From NCBI RefSeq assembly GCF_009827455.1, contig NZ_WTYZ01000001.1, positions 558,001-622,000 on the forward strand: a stretch of 64,000 nt of DNA, in the 5' to 3' direction. Below are positions 16,931 through 26,803 of the stretch, piece after piece; position 1 is the first letter of the stretch, and each line of letters begins with the position of its first letter. Both the position numbers and the translations under genes were made by a program. The notes below the pieces were generated by a model that was not told the origin of the DNA, searched no databases, and saw only the letters and a program-made list of their open reading frames with translations. The stretch is from Pontixanthobacter aestiaquae. Lineage in GTDB: Bacteria > Pseudomonadota > Alphaproteobacteria > Sphingomonadales > Sphingomonadaceae.

Positions 16931-19447
16931 ATGACCGAGAAACGTTTCGATCCGTCAGTAGCGGACGGGCGCTGGCAACGCGCATGGGATGAAGCGCGCT
17001 GTTTCGAGGCAGACAGCAACAGCGATAAGCCCAAGAGTTACGTGCTGGAGATGTTCCCTTATCCCAGCGGGCGCATCCATATCGGCCATGTCCGCAATTA
17101 CACGATGGGCGACGTGCTGGCGCGTTATAAGAAAATGCGCGGGCACGAGGTGCTCCACCCTATGGGCTGGGACGCTTTCGGTATGCCAGCCGAGAATGCG
17201 GCGATGGAAAAGGGCGTGCACCCGGGCGGCTGGACGCGCGACAATATCGCCAACATGAAAGCGCAGTTGAAGCGCATCGGCTTTGCGCTCGATTGGAACC
17301 GCGAATTCGCCACCTGCGATCCCGAATATTACGGGCATGAGCAAGCGCTGTTCATCGATATGTTCAACGCGGGCCTCGTCTACCGCAAGGAAAGCGAAGT
17401 CAATTGGGACCCGGTCGACAACACCGTGCTCGCCAATGAGCAGGTGATCGACGGCAAAGGCTGGCGCAGCGGCGCAGAGGTTGAAAAGCGCAAGCTCAAC
17501 CAGTGGTTCCTCAAGATCACCGATTTTGCTGACGATTTGCTGGACGGTTTGGGCGAGCTCAAGGATTGGCCAGACAAAGTCCGACTGATGCAGGAAAACT
17601 GGATCGGTAAATCGCAGGGTCTACAATTCAAGTTCGACCTTAGTGATGGGCAGGAAGTGGAGGTCTATTCGACCCGCCCCGACACGATCTTTGGGGCGAG
17701 CTTTGTGGCTGTCGCTGCCGATCACCCGATTGCCCAAGGTGTCGCTGAGAGTAATTCCGACGCTCAGGCATTTATCGAAAAGTGCAAGGCTGGCGGAACC
17801 ACAGCTGCTGAGCTGGAAACCGCTGAGAAGTTGGGCTTCGACACGGGCATCAAGGCGATCCATCCCATCACGGGCGGCGACCTGCCGGTCTATATCGCGA
17901 ACTTCGTGCTGATGGATTACGGCACCGGCGCGGTGATGGGCGTGCCCGGCCACGATCAGCGCGACTTTGAATTCTCGACCAAATATGGCCTGCCGATCCT
18001 GCGTGTAGTTGCGCCCGAGGGTGCGGATGCCGATGCGCCGCTGAGTGAAGCAGAATCTGGCGATGGCGTACTGGTGAACTCCGATTTCCTAAACGGCATG
18101 AGCGTCGATGATGCCAAGGCGGCTATCATCACGCGCGCCGAGGCCGGAAAATGGGGCGAAGGCCAGACTGTGTGGCGGCTGCGGGATTGGGGCGTATCGC
18201 GCCAGCGCTATTGGGGCACGCCGATCCCGTTTATCCATTGTGATGCTTGCGGTGTGGTGCCCGCGCCCAAAGAGAGCCTGCCGATTGAGCTCCCTGAGGA
18301 TATTGATTTCAAGGAACCCGGCAATCCGCTTGGGCGTCACCCAACATGGAAACATGTCGATTGCCCGAAATGCGGCGGTAAGGCCGAGCGTGAGACCGAT
18401 ACGCTCGACACATTCACCAATTCCAGCTGGTATTTTCTGCGCTTTGCGAGCCAGCCTGTGGACAGACCATTCGATGCCGAAGAAGTCGCCAAATGGCTGC
18501 CGGTCGAGCAATATATTGGCGGGATCGAACATGCGATCCTCCACTTGCTCTATGCCCGTTTCTGGACCCGCGCGCTGAAGCATATGGGCCAGATCGACTT
18601 CGGCGAGCCTTTCGCCAGCCTGTTTACGCAGGGCATGGTGACGCATGAAACCTATTCGCGCCAAGACAGTGGTCGTGAGGTCTATTTCACACCGTCGGAA
18701 GTTGAGCGCGGCGGTGAGAGTGCGGTTCTGAAGTCTGACGGGAATCCGGTCGATATCGGCCGCGTTATCAAGATGTCCAAGTCGAAGAAGAATGTCGTCG
18801 ATCCCGATGATATTATCGAGACCTACGGGGCCGACGCAGTACGCTGGTTTATGCTCAGCGACAGTCCGCCAGAGCGCGATTTGCCGTGGTCAGAAGCGGG
18901 GATCGAAGGCTGCTCGCGGTTCGTCCACCGGCTGTGGCGTTTGTTTGGCCAGTTCGATGCGGGTGCTTCGGGCGAAGACAAAGCGCTCGCTCGCAAGACG
19001 CACCAGACCATCGCCGCAGTTGCTGACGACATCGAAGCGCTTTCGTTCAACAAAGCTGTCGCGCGGCTCTATGAGCTGACCGGTGCGACCGAGAAGGCCG
19101 GGCCATCGGCGACGCGCAATGAGGCGATCCGCACCATCCTGTTGCTCGCATCTCCGATGATGCCGCACCTCGCTGAAGAAGCGTGGGAGCAGATGGGCGG
19201 CGAGGGGTTGATTGCCGAAGCCGAATGGCCCGAAGTCGATGAAGCATTGCTGGTCGATGATGAAGTGACCATCGCGATCCAGCACAAAGGCAAGCTACGC
19301 GACACGCTGACCGTGGCCAAGGGATTGCCCAAGGAGCAGATGGAAGCGCTTGCACTCGCGAGCGAGAAGGTCCAGCGTTCGCTTGATGGAGCGGAGGTTC
19401 GCAAAGTGATCGTAGTGCCCGACAGATTGGTCAATATCGTCACATGA
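16931..19447 (+). CDS. leuS: Leucine--tRNA ligase
   Basis: 838 residues, full length. The class Ia signatures are clear: HIGH-type [13 protein letters not shown] near 40-54 and KMSKS at 614-618. The CP1 editing domain (about 225-410) and a zinc-ribbon-like pair (CDACG ... CPKCGG, near 438-485) are also present. It charges tRNA-Leu with leucine and edits mischarged products. The stop overlaps the lptE start by four bases (ATGA), tying it to envelope and replication genes downstream. Confidence 0.98.
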   Translation: MTEKRFDPSVADGRWQRAWDEARCFEADSNSDKPKSYVLEMFPYPSGRIHIGHVRNYTMGDVLARYKKMRGHEVLHPMGWDAFGMPAENAAMEKGVHPGGWTRDNIANMKAQLKRIGFALDWNREFATCDPEYYGHEQALFIDMFNAGLVYRKESEVNWDPVDNTVLANEQVIDGKGWRSGAEVEKRKLNQWFLKITDFADDLLDGLGELKDWPDKVRLMQENWIGKSQGLQFKFDLSDGQEVEVYSTRPDTIFGASFVAVAADHPIAQGVAESNSDAQAFIEKCKAGGTTAAELETAEKLGFDTGIKAIHPITGGDLPVYIANFVLMDYGTGAVMGVPGHDQRDFEFSTKYGLPILRVVAPEGADADAPLSEAESGDGVLVNSDFLNGMSVDDAKAAIITRAEAGKWGEGQTVWRLRDWGVSRQRYWGTPIPFIHCDACGVVPAPKESLPIELPEDIDFKEPGNPLGRHPTWKHVDCPKCGGKAERETDTLDTFTNSSWYFLRFASQPVDRPFDAEEVAKWLPVEQYIGGIEHAILHLLYARFWTRALKHMGQIDFGEPFASLFTQGMVTHETYSRQDSGREVYFTPSEVERGGESAVLKSDGNPVDIGRVIKMSKSKKNVVDPDDIIETYGADAVRWFMLSDSPPERDLPWSEAGIEGCSRFVHRLWRLFGQFDAGASGEDKALARKTHQTIAAVADDIEALSFNKAVARLYELTGATEKAGPSATRNEAIRTILLLASPMMPHLAEEAWEQMGGEGLIAEAEWPEVDEALLVDDEVTIAIQHKGKLRDTLTVAKGLPKEQMEALALASEKVQRSLDGAEVRKVIVVPDRLVNIVT

Positions 19448-19938
19448 TTCGTGCAGCGCTCACTCTCGCGATGCTCGTATCGCTCTCCGCATGCGGCGGT
19501 TTGAAACCGATGTATGCGGGCGGCAGTCAGGGCGCGGTGGCGCAGGGGCTTGGCTCGGTCGAAGTCGCGCCGATCGCTGGCCAAGCCGGATGGCTGGTGC
19601 GCAATACTCTGCGTGACCGGCTCGGTATCGTGAAGGACGGTGAAACCAAATATCGTTTGGAAATACGCCTGGATGACCGGCTCGAAGGGCTGGGCGTATT
19701 GGGCGATGACACAATTGGCCGCGAACGCCGGATTCTGCGTGCGCGCTATCAATTGGTCGATCTGGCTGATGGCAATATTTTGCTCGACGGGACAGCTGGT
19801 TCGGATGCCGGTATCGATGTGGTCTCAAGCGAATATGCGACCATCGCAGCGGAGCAGACGGCGCTGGAAAATCTCTCTCGCGAAATCGCCGACCGGATCG
19901 TAACGCAGGTCGCGCTGACATTGCGCGCCGCATCCTGA
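19444..19938 (+). CDS. lptE: LPS-assembly lipoprotein LptE
   Basis: 164 residues. The lipobox LSAC puts the lipid anchor on Cys17, followed directly by GGLKPMY, typical of LptE in leuS-lptE-holA loci. The middle has the LptE-like beta/alpha pattern ([26 protein letters not shown]). LptE plugs the LptD barrel and inserts LPS into the outer leaflet. It is translationally coupled to leuS through ATGA, and holA follows after 24 bp. The conserved gene order supports the call. Confidence 0.88.
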   Translation: MIRAALTLAMLVSLSACGGLKPMYAGGSQGAVAQGLGSVEVAPIAGQAGWLVRNTLRDRLGIVKDGETKYRLEIRLDDRLEGLGVLGDDTIGRERRILRARYQLVDLADGNILLDGTAGSDAGIDVVSSEYATIAAEQTALENLSREIADRIVTQVALTLRAAS

Positions 19939-19962
19939 GTATGCGGCGGTGACGGAAAACTC

Positions 19963-20994
19963 ATGAAGGCGACCCAGAAGGATTTCGGCTCGCTGGCCCG
20001 CCGAGCCGCGAATGAGTGTTCAGTATTCTATTTTTGCGGTCCGGACGAGGCTGGTGCCAGCGCGGCGGCGCAGACGATTATTTCGATGCTCGATGATCCG
20101 GGTGAGCGGATGGAGATGGCTGGCGCGACTTTGCGTAAAGACCCGATCTTGCTCGGTGATGAAGCGCGCGCCGGGTCACTTTTCGGCGATTCCAAACATA
20201 TTGTGGTGCGCGCAAGCGGTGATGAAGCGCTGGATGCGGTAGGCAATCATTTGCTCGGCACAGGCGATGCTTGCCCGGTCCTGATCGTTGCAACTTCGGC
20301 CACCGACAAATCGCGGACCGCCAAGCTGCTCGAGAAGCGCGATGATGCGCTGGTGGCGATGTTCTGGCCGCCCGATTTGGGTTCGGTCGCCGGTTCGGTG
20401 CGGACAATGGCGGACACGGCGGGCTTGCAGCTCAATGGCGATATCGCCGAGCGCATCGCGCGGGGCGCTGGTCTCGATGTACGGCTGGCGCAGTCCGAGA
20501 TCGAGAAGATTGCGCTCTATCTCGATGCCTCTCCCGAATCGCCGCGCAATGTCGATGTTGCGGTGCTGGACGCAATCGGCGCGAAGACCGAGGATGACGG
20601 CTTTATGCCGGTGGTCAATGCGGTCCTCTCGGGCGAGACCAATAAGCTACAGGCCGAGCTGGTGCGGGTGCGCGAGTTGGCGATCAATCCGGTCGGCCTG
20701 CTGCTGGCGTTCGAGCGTCGCGCGGCTCAACTGGCCAGTCTGTCGGCGAAGATTGGACCGCGGGGTGACATTAACGGTGTGATCCAATCGGAAAAACGTG
20801 CGCGGCGCATTTTCTGGAAGGACGAGCGTGACTTGTCCGTGCAACTGCGGCGCTGGCGCGGAAAAAAGCTGGATCGGTTGCTCAGCAAGCTGCTCGAAAT
20901 GCACCGGGCCTTGCTGTCAAACAGTCAGTCGGCTGATCTGCTTCTATCGCAAGGTCTGACCGAGATCGCGCGCGCGGCGGCGCCGCGCCGATAA
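19963..20994 (+). CDS. holA: DNA polymerase III delta subunit
   Basis: 343 residues, normal for HolA. Recognisable segments include FYFCGPDEAGASAAAQTI near the N-terminus, GDSKHIVVRASGDEAL, the VRLAQSEIEKIALYLD lid-like helix and the C-terminal collar region ending LLLSQGLTEIARA. Delta opens the beta clamp within the clamp loader. It is the last gene of the operon and converges with lptA, leaving only 12 bp between stops. Confidence 0.9.
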   Translation: MKATQKDFGSLARRAANECSVFYFCGPDEAGASAAAQTIISMLDDPGERMEMAGATLRKDPILLGDEARAGSLFGDSKHIVVRASGDEALDAVGNHLLGTGDACPVLIVATSATDKSRTAKLLEKRDDALVAMFWPPDLGSVAGSVRTMADTAGLQLNGDIAERIARGAGLDVRLAQSEIEKIALYLDASPESPRNVDVAVLDAIGAKTEDDGFMPVVNAVLSGETNKLQAELVRVRELAINPVGLLLAFERRAAQLASLSAKIGPRGDINGVIQSEKRARRIFWKDERDLSVQLRRWRGKKLDRLLSKLLEMHRALLSNSQSADLLLSQGLTEIARAAAPRR

Positions 20995-21006
20995 TAGGCC
21001 GCTAGC

Positions 21007-21564
21007 TCAATTCTCCGGCACCGAGAACGTGCCTGACACCCGCCCTGTATTGCTGTCAGTCGTTGTTTCACCTGTTACCGAGGACGAACCGCTGGCGCGT
21101 CCATCCACGCTCGATACACCGCTGCGCAAATCAATCACCAGGCGGCCGCCACTGAGCGTATCGCCGCCACGGCGCAGGCGGACATTGCCCGCCATGGTGA
21201 TAATCCGGCGGTTGAAATCATACACTGCGACATCGCCGCTCGCCGCTTCATTGCCGCGTGTGACCTGTACGCCGCCGGTCGCGGTAAGCCGCTGGATCTG
21301 GAGCGTGCCCGCATCGCTGTAATTGACCAGCATCCGGTTGGAGCGGACGGTCAAACCAGCCTGCCGCACCACAACGCTGCCCGAGAGCGCAACGCGGTTT
21401 TGCTTGTCCTGCAACTCGATCCGGCCCGCATCGAAATCGACCGGCGCGTTGGAATTATGCGCGGCGATGGCCTGTGCATGCAATTGTATGCCGCCCAGGG
21501 CTGCAGCTGTCAGCATAAAGCCGATCAGCGCCGATTTGGCAGAGTTGCGAAATGTGGTTTTCAT
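21007..21564 (-). CDS. lptA: LPS transport periplasmic protein LptA
   Basis: 185 residues. An N-terminal signal peptide ends near LHAQA (about 30). The OstA/LptA beta-jellyroll repeats follow: VDFDAGRIELQDKQNRVALSGSVVVRQAGLTVRSNRMLV and GDVAVYDFNRRIITMAGNVRLRRG. It forms the periplasmic bridge carrying LPS from LptC to LptD. Its ATG shares one base with the lptC stop (TGATG), so the two are translationally coupled. Confidence 0.92.
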   Translation of the reverse strand: MKTTFRNSAKSALIGFMLTAAALGGIQLHAQAIAAHNSNAPVDFDAGRIELQDKQNRVALSGSVVVRQAGLTVRSNRMLVNYSDAGTLQIQRLTATGGVQVTRGNEAASGDVAVYDFNRRIITMAGNVRLRRGGDTLSGGRLVIDLRSGVSSVDGRASGSSSVTGETTTDSNTGRVSGTFSVPEN

Positions 21565-22229
21565 CAGGGTATCCTCAGCTTGCCGGGCACCATGCGGAGC
21601 TTGGCATTCCCGTCAAGAGCGACAATGCGCTCGGACAGATCGACTTCAAGCCGGTCGGCGGAAAACGTGCCAGCCGGGACCGCGCCCGATACGCCGCCAG
21701 AACCGACCAGTTTCTTCGTTTGGAGGTCGAGCGCGACACCGCTTGCAGCCATGCGATAACCGTCAGCAGCGGTGACGTTGATTTCATCGGGGAAATCGAC
21801 CTGGCGGTCGTCAATCATATAGCTTCCGGCCTCTGCACCGACGCGCGCCGGGCCTTCGGGCAGCAATAGCCGCGCGACCAGATCCTGCATCCGGACAATG
21901 CCTTCGTTGCCCGATCTTTGTACCGCTTCGCCCGCGGTCAGCGAGAACGGACGGCCTTCATCATCCTTCCCGCGATAGAGCGCGTTTTCGACGCGGAGCC
22001 GCTCGTCGATCATCGCGACTTTGTTGCGGTCGAGCAGGAAGCTGACTTCGCCGCGCGGTGACAGAGGGGTGATAATCATCAGCGCAGCAAGCACACCAAC
22101 ACCCATGGGCAGGACTTTGCCGAGAAACCCGACCAGCTTGTCATGCGAACCGCCGGGCACAGCGAAATGTTGCCGCGCGCTGCGCAGCTCTTTCGCTTCC
22201 GCCGTTTCGATCCGCCTATGGGTGCTCAT
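21564..22229 (-). CDS. lptC: LPS export ABC transporter periplasmic protein LptC
   Basis: 221 residues. A basic N-terminal segment precedes one membrane helix (about 33-56, VLPMGVGVLAALMIITPLS). A periplasmic OstA-like domain follows, with DRLEVDLSERIVALDGNAKLRM near the end. LptC receives LPS from the LptBFG pump and hands it to LptA. It sits between the RNase D gene (18 bp upstream) and lptA. Confidence 0.88.
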   Translation of the reverse strand: MSTHRRIETAEAKELRSARQHFAVPGGSHDKLVGFLGKVLPMGVGVLAALMIITPLSPRGEVSFLLDRNKVAMIDERLRVENALYRGKDDEGRPFSLTAGEAVQRSGNEGIVRMQDLVARLLLPEGPARVGAEAGSYMIDDRQVDFPDEINVTAADGYRMAASGVALDLQTKKLVGSGGVSGAVPAGTFSADRLEVDLSERIVALDGNAKLRMVPGKLRIP

Positions 22230-22247
22230 CGGGTGGTAATAGCCTTG

Positions 22248-22871
22248 CTAAGCTGACGCGTGACTGAAGATGTCGTGATCGGCCCAGCCCGCCATGTCGA
22301 GCCGCGCGCGTGTGGGGAGAAAATCGAAGCAGGCCTGAGCCATTTCGGTGCGGCCTTCGCGTGCCAGACGCTCGACCATTACGTCATGCAGGCGGTGCAG
22401 ATAACGCACATCAGACGCGGCGTAATCACGCTGCGCCTCGTTGATTTCGGGCGCGCCCCAATCGGAGCTTTGCTGCGCCTTGGAGATTTCACCGCCAAGC
22501 AATTCGACCACCAGGTTTTTGAGGCCGTGCCGGTCGGTATAGGTACGGGTCATTTTGCTGGCGATTTTGGTGCAGAACACCGGGCTGGCTTCGACGCCGA
22601 GATAATATTCGATTGCTGCAAGATCGAAGCGCGCGAAATGATACAGTTTGAGCCGCTCCGGATCAGCCAGAACCGCTTTCAGATTGGGCGCATCATAAGT
22701 GCTGCCGACTTTGAAACGCACCAGATGCTCGTCGCCCTGACCATCGCTGATCTGGACAACGCAGAGCCGGTCACGCGCGGTGACAAGGCCCATCGTTTCG
22801 GTATCGACGGCCACAGGTCCGGGTGCGAGCACGCCTTCGGGGAGGTCTTCTTCATGAAAATATACTGCCAT
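22248..22871 (-). CDS. rnd: Short-form ribonuclease D (3'-5' exonuclease)
   Basis: 207 residues, about half the length of E. coli RNase D, because it contains only the DEDDy exonuclease domain and no HRDC domains. The acidic metal ligands are in VAVDTETMG (Exo I), LYHFARFDLAAIEYYLG (Exo II) and YAASDVRYLHRL (Exo III, with the catalytic Tyr). It trims RNA 3' ends, probably tRNA precursors. It is first in the operon with lptC and lptA, a common alphaproteobacterial order, and divergent from ung. Confidence 0.9.
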   Translation of the reverse strand: MAVYFHEEDLPEGVLAPGPVAVDTETMGLVTARDRLCVVQISDGQGDEHLVRFKVGSTYDAPNLKAVLADPERLKLYHFARFDLAAIEYYLGVEASPVFCTKIASKMTRTYTDRHGLKNLVVELLGGEISKAQQSSDWGAPEINEAQRDYAASDVRYLHRLHDVMVERLAREGRTEMAQACFDFLPTRARLDMAGWADHDIFSHASA

Positions 22872-22949
22872 GCGCGTCCTTTAGGCCGATTGGGGATTAA
22901 GGGGAAGGGTTTGCTGGCGGCGATCCATCACAAGCATTAAGCTGTCTCG

Positions 22950-23642
22950 ATGGCGAGTGAGAGTATTCCCGAAAGCTGGCAGCCGGTTTTGGAGCCGGTG
23001 CTGGCTACGCCCGAGGCGCGTAAGCTGGGCGGGTTTCTGAAAGCCGAGGAAGCCGCAGGTAAGCCGATCTTCCCGCCGCGCGGACAACGGCTGCGCGCGC
23101 TCGAACTGACGCCGCTCGACCAAGTCAAAGTCGTTATTCTCGGGCAGGACCCCTATCACGGACCGGGGCAGGCGCATGGCTTGTCGTTCTCTGTCCCGGA
23201 GGGTGTGAAAGTGCCGCCCTCGCTGGGCAATATTTACAAGGAACTGGCCGATGATCTTGGCGTGACACCGCCCGCCCACGGCAATCTGGAACATTGGGCG
23301 CGGCAGGGTGTGCTGTTGCTCAACAATTCGCTGACGGTGGAGGCGCATAAAGCCGGCAGCCATGCAAAGATGGGCTGGAGCGAAATCACCGATGCGGTGG
23401 TTGCTGCCGTGGCCGGGCGCGAGCAGCCCAGCGTGTTTATCCTGTGGGGCAGCCATGCACAGGGCAAGGCGGCGCGCATTCCGGCGCTTACAAGTTCGGG
23501 GACGCAATCGGACCGGCATTTGGTCCTCAAAAGCGTGCATCCCAGCCCGCTTTCTGCCTATCGCGGGTTCTTCGGCTCGAAGCCCTTCAGTCAGGCCAAT
23601 GCGTTTCTGGAAGAGCACGGTCGCGGTGCGATCGAATGGTGA
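22950..23642 (+). CDS. ung: Uracil-DNA glycosylase
   Basis: 230 residues. Family 1 UDG motifs are complete: the water-activating GQDPYHGPGQAHG, the uracil pocket LLLNNSLTVEAHKAGSH, and the DNA-intercalation loop HPSPLSAYRGFFG. It removes uracil from DNA and starts base-excision repair. It is divergent from the RNase D gene and appears monocistronic. Confidence 0.97.
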   Translation: MASESIPESWQPVLEPVLATPEARKLGGFLKAEEAAGKPIFPPRGQRLRALELTPLDQVKVVILGQDPYHGPGQAHGLSFSVPEGVKVPPSLGNIYKELADDLGVTPPAHGNLEHWARQGVLLLNNSLTVEAHKAGSHAKMGWSEITDAVVAAVAGREQPSVFILWGSHAQGKAARIPALTSSGTQSDRHLVLKSVHPSPLSAYRGFFGSKPFSQANAFLEEHGRGAIEW

Positions 23643-23850
23643 AGTGGAACGCGAACGGCACTGATTATAAGTGTGGCCTTCCGGGAAACTCTCTTTCAAA
23701 TCAGCAGATTGATCTACTTACACCGCTGCAATGTGTGACCTTTGGCCAAATCGTGTAGCATGTGGCCATGACTGTCTGTGCGATCGGTGCGGTAATTGCC
23801 TTGGGGTCATCTGGCGAACAAAGCAGATCGCGTTCGAGTAGGAAAATCCC

Positions 23851-24180
23851 ATGACCGAGGAAGACGCTCTCGCTGCACTCCAATCGCGCCTTGCACAATT
23901 GGAAGAGGAAGACCGGATCAGCGAAGAATCGCGCGGCCCCGTCACTCTTCAGCAGGACAGCGTCGGGCGGCTAAGCCGGATGGATGCGATGCAGCAGCAG
24001 GCAATGGCGCTGGCCTCCGAAAAACGCCGTCAAGCGGAGAAAGGTCGGATCAAAGCGGCACTGAGGCGAATTGAGGAGCACGAGTGGGGCTATTGCTTGA
24101 CCTGCGGCGAGCAGATCGCTGCCGCACGTTTGAACAACGATCCGTCGGTCAGCCAGTGTATTGGTTGTGCTGGGAGGTAA
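23851..24180 (+). CDS. TraR/DksA family C4 zinc-finger protein
   Basis: 109 residues. The C-terminal third has CLTCGEQI and CIGCAGR, the four-cysteine zinc site of the DksA/TraR family, preceded by RRIEEHEWGYCLTCG. The N-terminal part is a Glu/Gln-rich coiled coil (about 1-65). Family members bind the RNA polymerase secondary channel. It is shorter than DksA (~150) and closer in size to TraR-like proteins, so the ppGpp-related role is uncertain. ATG at 23851 has AGGA about 7 bp upstream. About 200 bp of apparently gene-free DNA precede it. Confidence 0.88.
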   Translation: MTEEDALAALQSRLAQLEEEDRISEESRGPVTLQQDSVGRLSRMDAMQQQAMALASEKRRQAEKGRIKAALRRIEEHEWGYCLTCGEQIAAARLNNDPSVSQCIGCAGR

Positions 24181-24220
24181 TTGGTCGGGATCAATCCCCG
24201 AAGTATGAAAGAAGGTTCAG

Positions 24221-25084
24221 GTGGCGAAAACAAAGAAGGGTCAAGTCGGCACTTGCAAATTGACGGGTAATTGCGGCCCGTTTGTAAAATCACATATAAT
24301 CCCGCGCGCATTGTCGTTGCCAAGAGCAGGAGGTATTGCGTTTCCACAGCTCGGGCAAAGAGAACGTCCATCTCGCCGCTTCGATAGCTGGTACGATCTT
24401 GCCCTCGTCACTCAAGCTGGAGAAGGTATCCTTACAGATTACGATACATGCGCGATTGAGGAATTAAGGCGACTGAAGCTTGTCTGGCAATCTTGGGGAC
24501 CGATGAAAGCGCTGTCGACATCGGACGCGGATATGTTTCCCGGCACTCCGAATGGAATACGTCAAATCTCTTTCGATTACGCAGCCAAGATGAGGTTGTT
24601 CTTTCTAAGTTTGCTGTGGCGGGCTGCAGTTACTGACCGAAGGGAGTTTTCAGAGATCACTTTAAAGTCGTCTGATGCGCGCAGGCTGCGACGCGCTGTT
24701 CGCGATGGTGATACCAACCTTCCAGATGACTTTTTCCCTATCACATTGTCACAAATATCTACACGGGGACTGTCTCATAATCACGGCCCGATCAGTGAAG
24801 TGAAGCAGCCAGTAACGGTAGGTAAATATACAGGAAAGCCGCTGCCCATTTTTCGCGTCTATTTTGACGGGCTATCAGTTCACATACACACCAAAGCCGA
24901 TAACGAAGCGGTTGATGGGCTTAAGCCAATGTTGGTCGGGCCAAATAACAAAATAGTCTTGCCGACAGTAACTTGGGAAGCATCATGGCAAGCGCAGAAT
25001 TTGGCCAATGTCATGGCGGACGCAGAGTATGAGTTTCCTGGCGCGGTAGCTGGAGCCGACGGACGGAAATCGGATCAGGACTAG
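24221..25084 (+). CDS. Unknown protein with CxLTG...SHIIP motif (putative degenerate HNH/zinc fold)
   Basis: 287 residues from a GTG start with GAAGG 5 bp upstream. The N-terminus carries C12-K-L-T-G, C18 and then FVKSHIIPRAL (His25). This Cys/SHIIP pattern belongs to poorly described proteins often found in genomic islands, where it resembles the first half of a zinc-containing HNH nuclease fold. No complete HNH triad is visible further on. The rest (about 45-287) shows no named domain. The gene is AT-richer than its neighbours and is followed by a REP-like palindrome doublet, which suggests an acquired gene. A role in defence or mobile-element biology is only a guess. Confidence 0.65.
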   Translation: MAKTKKGQVGTCKLTGNCGPFVKSHIIPRALSLPRAGGIAFPQLGQRERPSRRFDSWYDLALVTQAGEGILTDYDTCAIEELRRLKLVWQSWGPMKALSTSDADMFPGTPNGIRQISFDYAAKMRLFFLSLLWRAAVTDRREFSEITLKSSDARRLRRAVRDGDTNLPDDFFPITLSQISTRGLSHNHGPISEVKQPVTVGKYTGKPLPIFRVYFDGLSVHIHTKADNEAVDGLKPMLVGPNNKIVLPTVTWEASWQAQNLANVMADAEYEFPGAVAGADGRKSDQD

Positions 25085-25118
25085 CCTACCAGCAGGACGC
25101 CCTCCCGTTACTCGCTAT

Positions 25119-25190
25119 CCCCGCGAAGCGGGAGTATACGACGGCTTAGCGCTGGGCGAGGCTGGATTCCCGCTTTCGCGGGAATGCCGG
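25119..25190. repeat. REP-like doublet of inverted palindromes
   Basis: First unit: CCCGC-GAA-GCGGG (25120-25132). Second unit: ATTCCCGC-TTTC-GCGGGAAT (25166-25185), a perfect 8-bp stem. They stand 34 bp apart in the gap between the SHIIP-motif gene and the porin gene. Paired, GC-stemmed palindromes of this kind are typical of REP/BIME elements dispersed in proteobacterial intergenic regions. They may also act as a terminator for both convergent genes. Confidence 0.6.
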
Positions 25191-25250
25191 AAATGGCTTT
25201 CAGGCAAGTTGATCCGGTACTCTGATCGGAACCGTACTTCATGTCTTCTG

Positions 25251-26600
25251 TTAAAACAGCGCCGTCACCCGCATTCCCGCAGTGACTCCAAAATCGCGCA
25301 CCGTGACGGCGGAATCAACCGCTTGTACATTGGCCGTCACGCGCAAATTCTTCGACCAACCGAATGTATAGAACGCCTCGATACCTTCTTCGTCCTGCAG
25401 GGCGAGCCGATTGCCAAGCGCATCGACCAGCCCGTTGGCGATCGAGTAGCGAAAATAGGTAAGGCCGAAGCGGTCTTGCGGGCGTGATTTTGGATTGCCG
25501 CTGATCCCGATAAAGCCGCTGGCATCAAGGAACGTCGGGTTGCCGTTGGAAACATAAACTTGCCCGAAAATGCCGATTCCATTGCCCGGGTTGGCGGCGT
25601 CTTCGGTTAGATATTGCTGGAAGGCGAATACGCCCGCGACTTCGCCCTGACGATTGCCAAAGTTGGAGCCCGGTGCCGGAATGAGAGCGGCCGGTAGTGC
25701 TTCGGCGGCCAGTTCGCTGCGTGATGAGGCCGCAAGCTTGAGCGCGTAATAGCCGCGCTTTCCGCCAATTTTCACAGGGAACGTCACCGAGGCAAGCATG
25801 CCGATACCTTTGGAGAAGGGGTCTTCAAGCCCGCTGCGCCGCGATTGCAATTCGGGATCGAACACGAGTAACCGGTAGAGCACTTTCTCGGTCGGGACAT
25901 TGAGCACCGCGCCGGTGATCGACCCCGGCACAATCGCGCTTGGCGGTAATGCTGTCGCGAGGTTTTGAAAACCTTCATGCCCGCCGCCACCTTGAATAGG
26001 GATACGCGCCGCCAAATCGAGGATATTGACTTTGCCCACAGTCAGCGTCGTACCGCTATTCCAGCGCTTTGTGATATTCACCGAGAGGTCGAAGACATCG
26101 CCCTCACCGGGGTAGAACAATTGCGTATTCTCCGGGATCAGCCCGATTTCGCCATTGCTGCTTTCACCATATTTGAATTCGGGATGGAAATGAAGCGAGA
26201 TGCTATCATCGAGCCCGATCGCGCTGCCTTTCACATCGACATAGGCGTCCACTTTGCCGCCATAACGGAGTGTACTTGGCGCGCTGCCGGATACGGGGAC
26301 ATCGGCGAATTGCGACCAGACCAGCCTGGTGGTGGTGCGCTCGGGGGGGGTCTCGGTAGGCGTTTCAGCCGGTAGGCGGAGCGGCTGGGCCGCATCGTCC
26401 TCGCCTGGCTCCGCAGGTTGATTGGTCACCCGGATCGTCGCAGTGGCGCTATCTTGCCCGTTCACGACTACCGCATCCGCAATATCCTGCGCATAGGCTG
26501 GCGGCCCTGCAAAGCACAGGCCAGATGCGCCGAGCACTGCTAGGCTACGAAGCGACCAATTTTTGTCGGCCCCACAAATTGAAACGGCGTTACTCGTCAT
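25251..26600 (-). CDS. OprB-type carbohydrate porin family protein
   Basis: 449 residues. A signal peptide ends near YAQ (about 38), followed by a Pro/Thr-rich linker (about 55-90, LRLPAETPTETPPERTT). A beta barrel with OprB-like segments (PENTQLFYPGEGDVFDLSVNITKRW, GIGIFGQVYVSNGNPTFLDASGFIG) ends in terminal Phe. Such porins allow sugar or small-molecule uptake through the outer membrane. The substrate is unknown. It has its own promoter in the 26601-26800 gap. Confidence 0.8.
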   Translation of the reverse strand: MTSNAVSICGADKNWSLRSLAVLGASGLCFAGPPAYAQDIADAVVVNGQDSATATIRVTNQPAEPGEDDAAQPLRLPAETPTETPPERTTTRLVWSQFADVPVSGSAPSTLRYGGKVDAYVDVKGSAIGLDDSISLHFHPEFKYGESSNGEIGLIPENTQLFYPGEGDVFDLSVNITKRWNSGTTLTVGKVNILDLAARIPIQGGGGHEGFQNLATALPPSAIVPGSITGAVLNVPTEKVLYRLLVFDPELQSRRSGLEDPFSKGIGMLASVTFPVKIGGKRGYYALKLAASSRSELAAEALPAALIPAPGSNFGNRQGEVAGVFAFQQYLTEDAANPGNGIGIFGQVYVSNGNPTFLDASGFIGISGNPKSRPQDRFGLTYFRYSIANGLVDALGNRLALQDEEGIEAFYTFGWSKNLRVTANVQAVDSAVTVRDFGVTAGMRVTALF

Positions 26601-26803
26601 AAACCCAACATCTCGAGAGGTATTGCTGGCAAAATGTCGCTATAACCCTCGTACTACTTACTAACATACGGCGCACGCCCTTACGCCGAATTATTGATAT
26701 GCCAGCACTCTTAATGCCGGATTTTATATAAGGAAAGCAATTCTATGTGAGAAATGCGACATTGGTAGGTGCCGTGTCACAAGTGTCGCAAACAGCTTCG
26801 GTG

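Noticed and set aside
23768..23854. 27-codon frame before the DksA/TraR-like gene
   Set aside because: It overlaps the start by ATGA but has no ribosome site or conserved pattern; likely chance.
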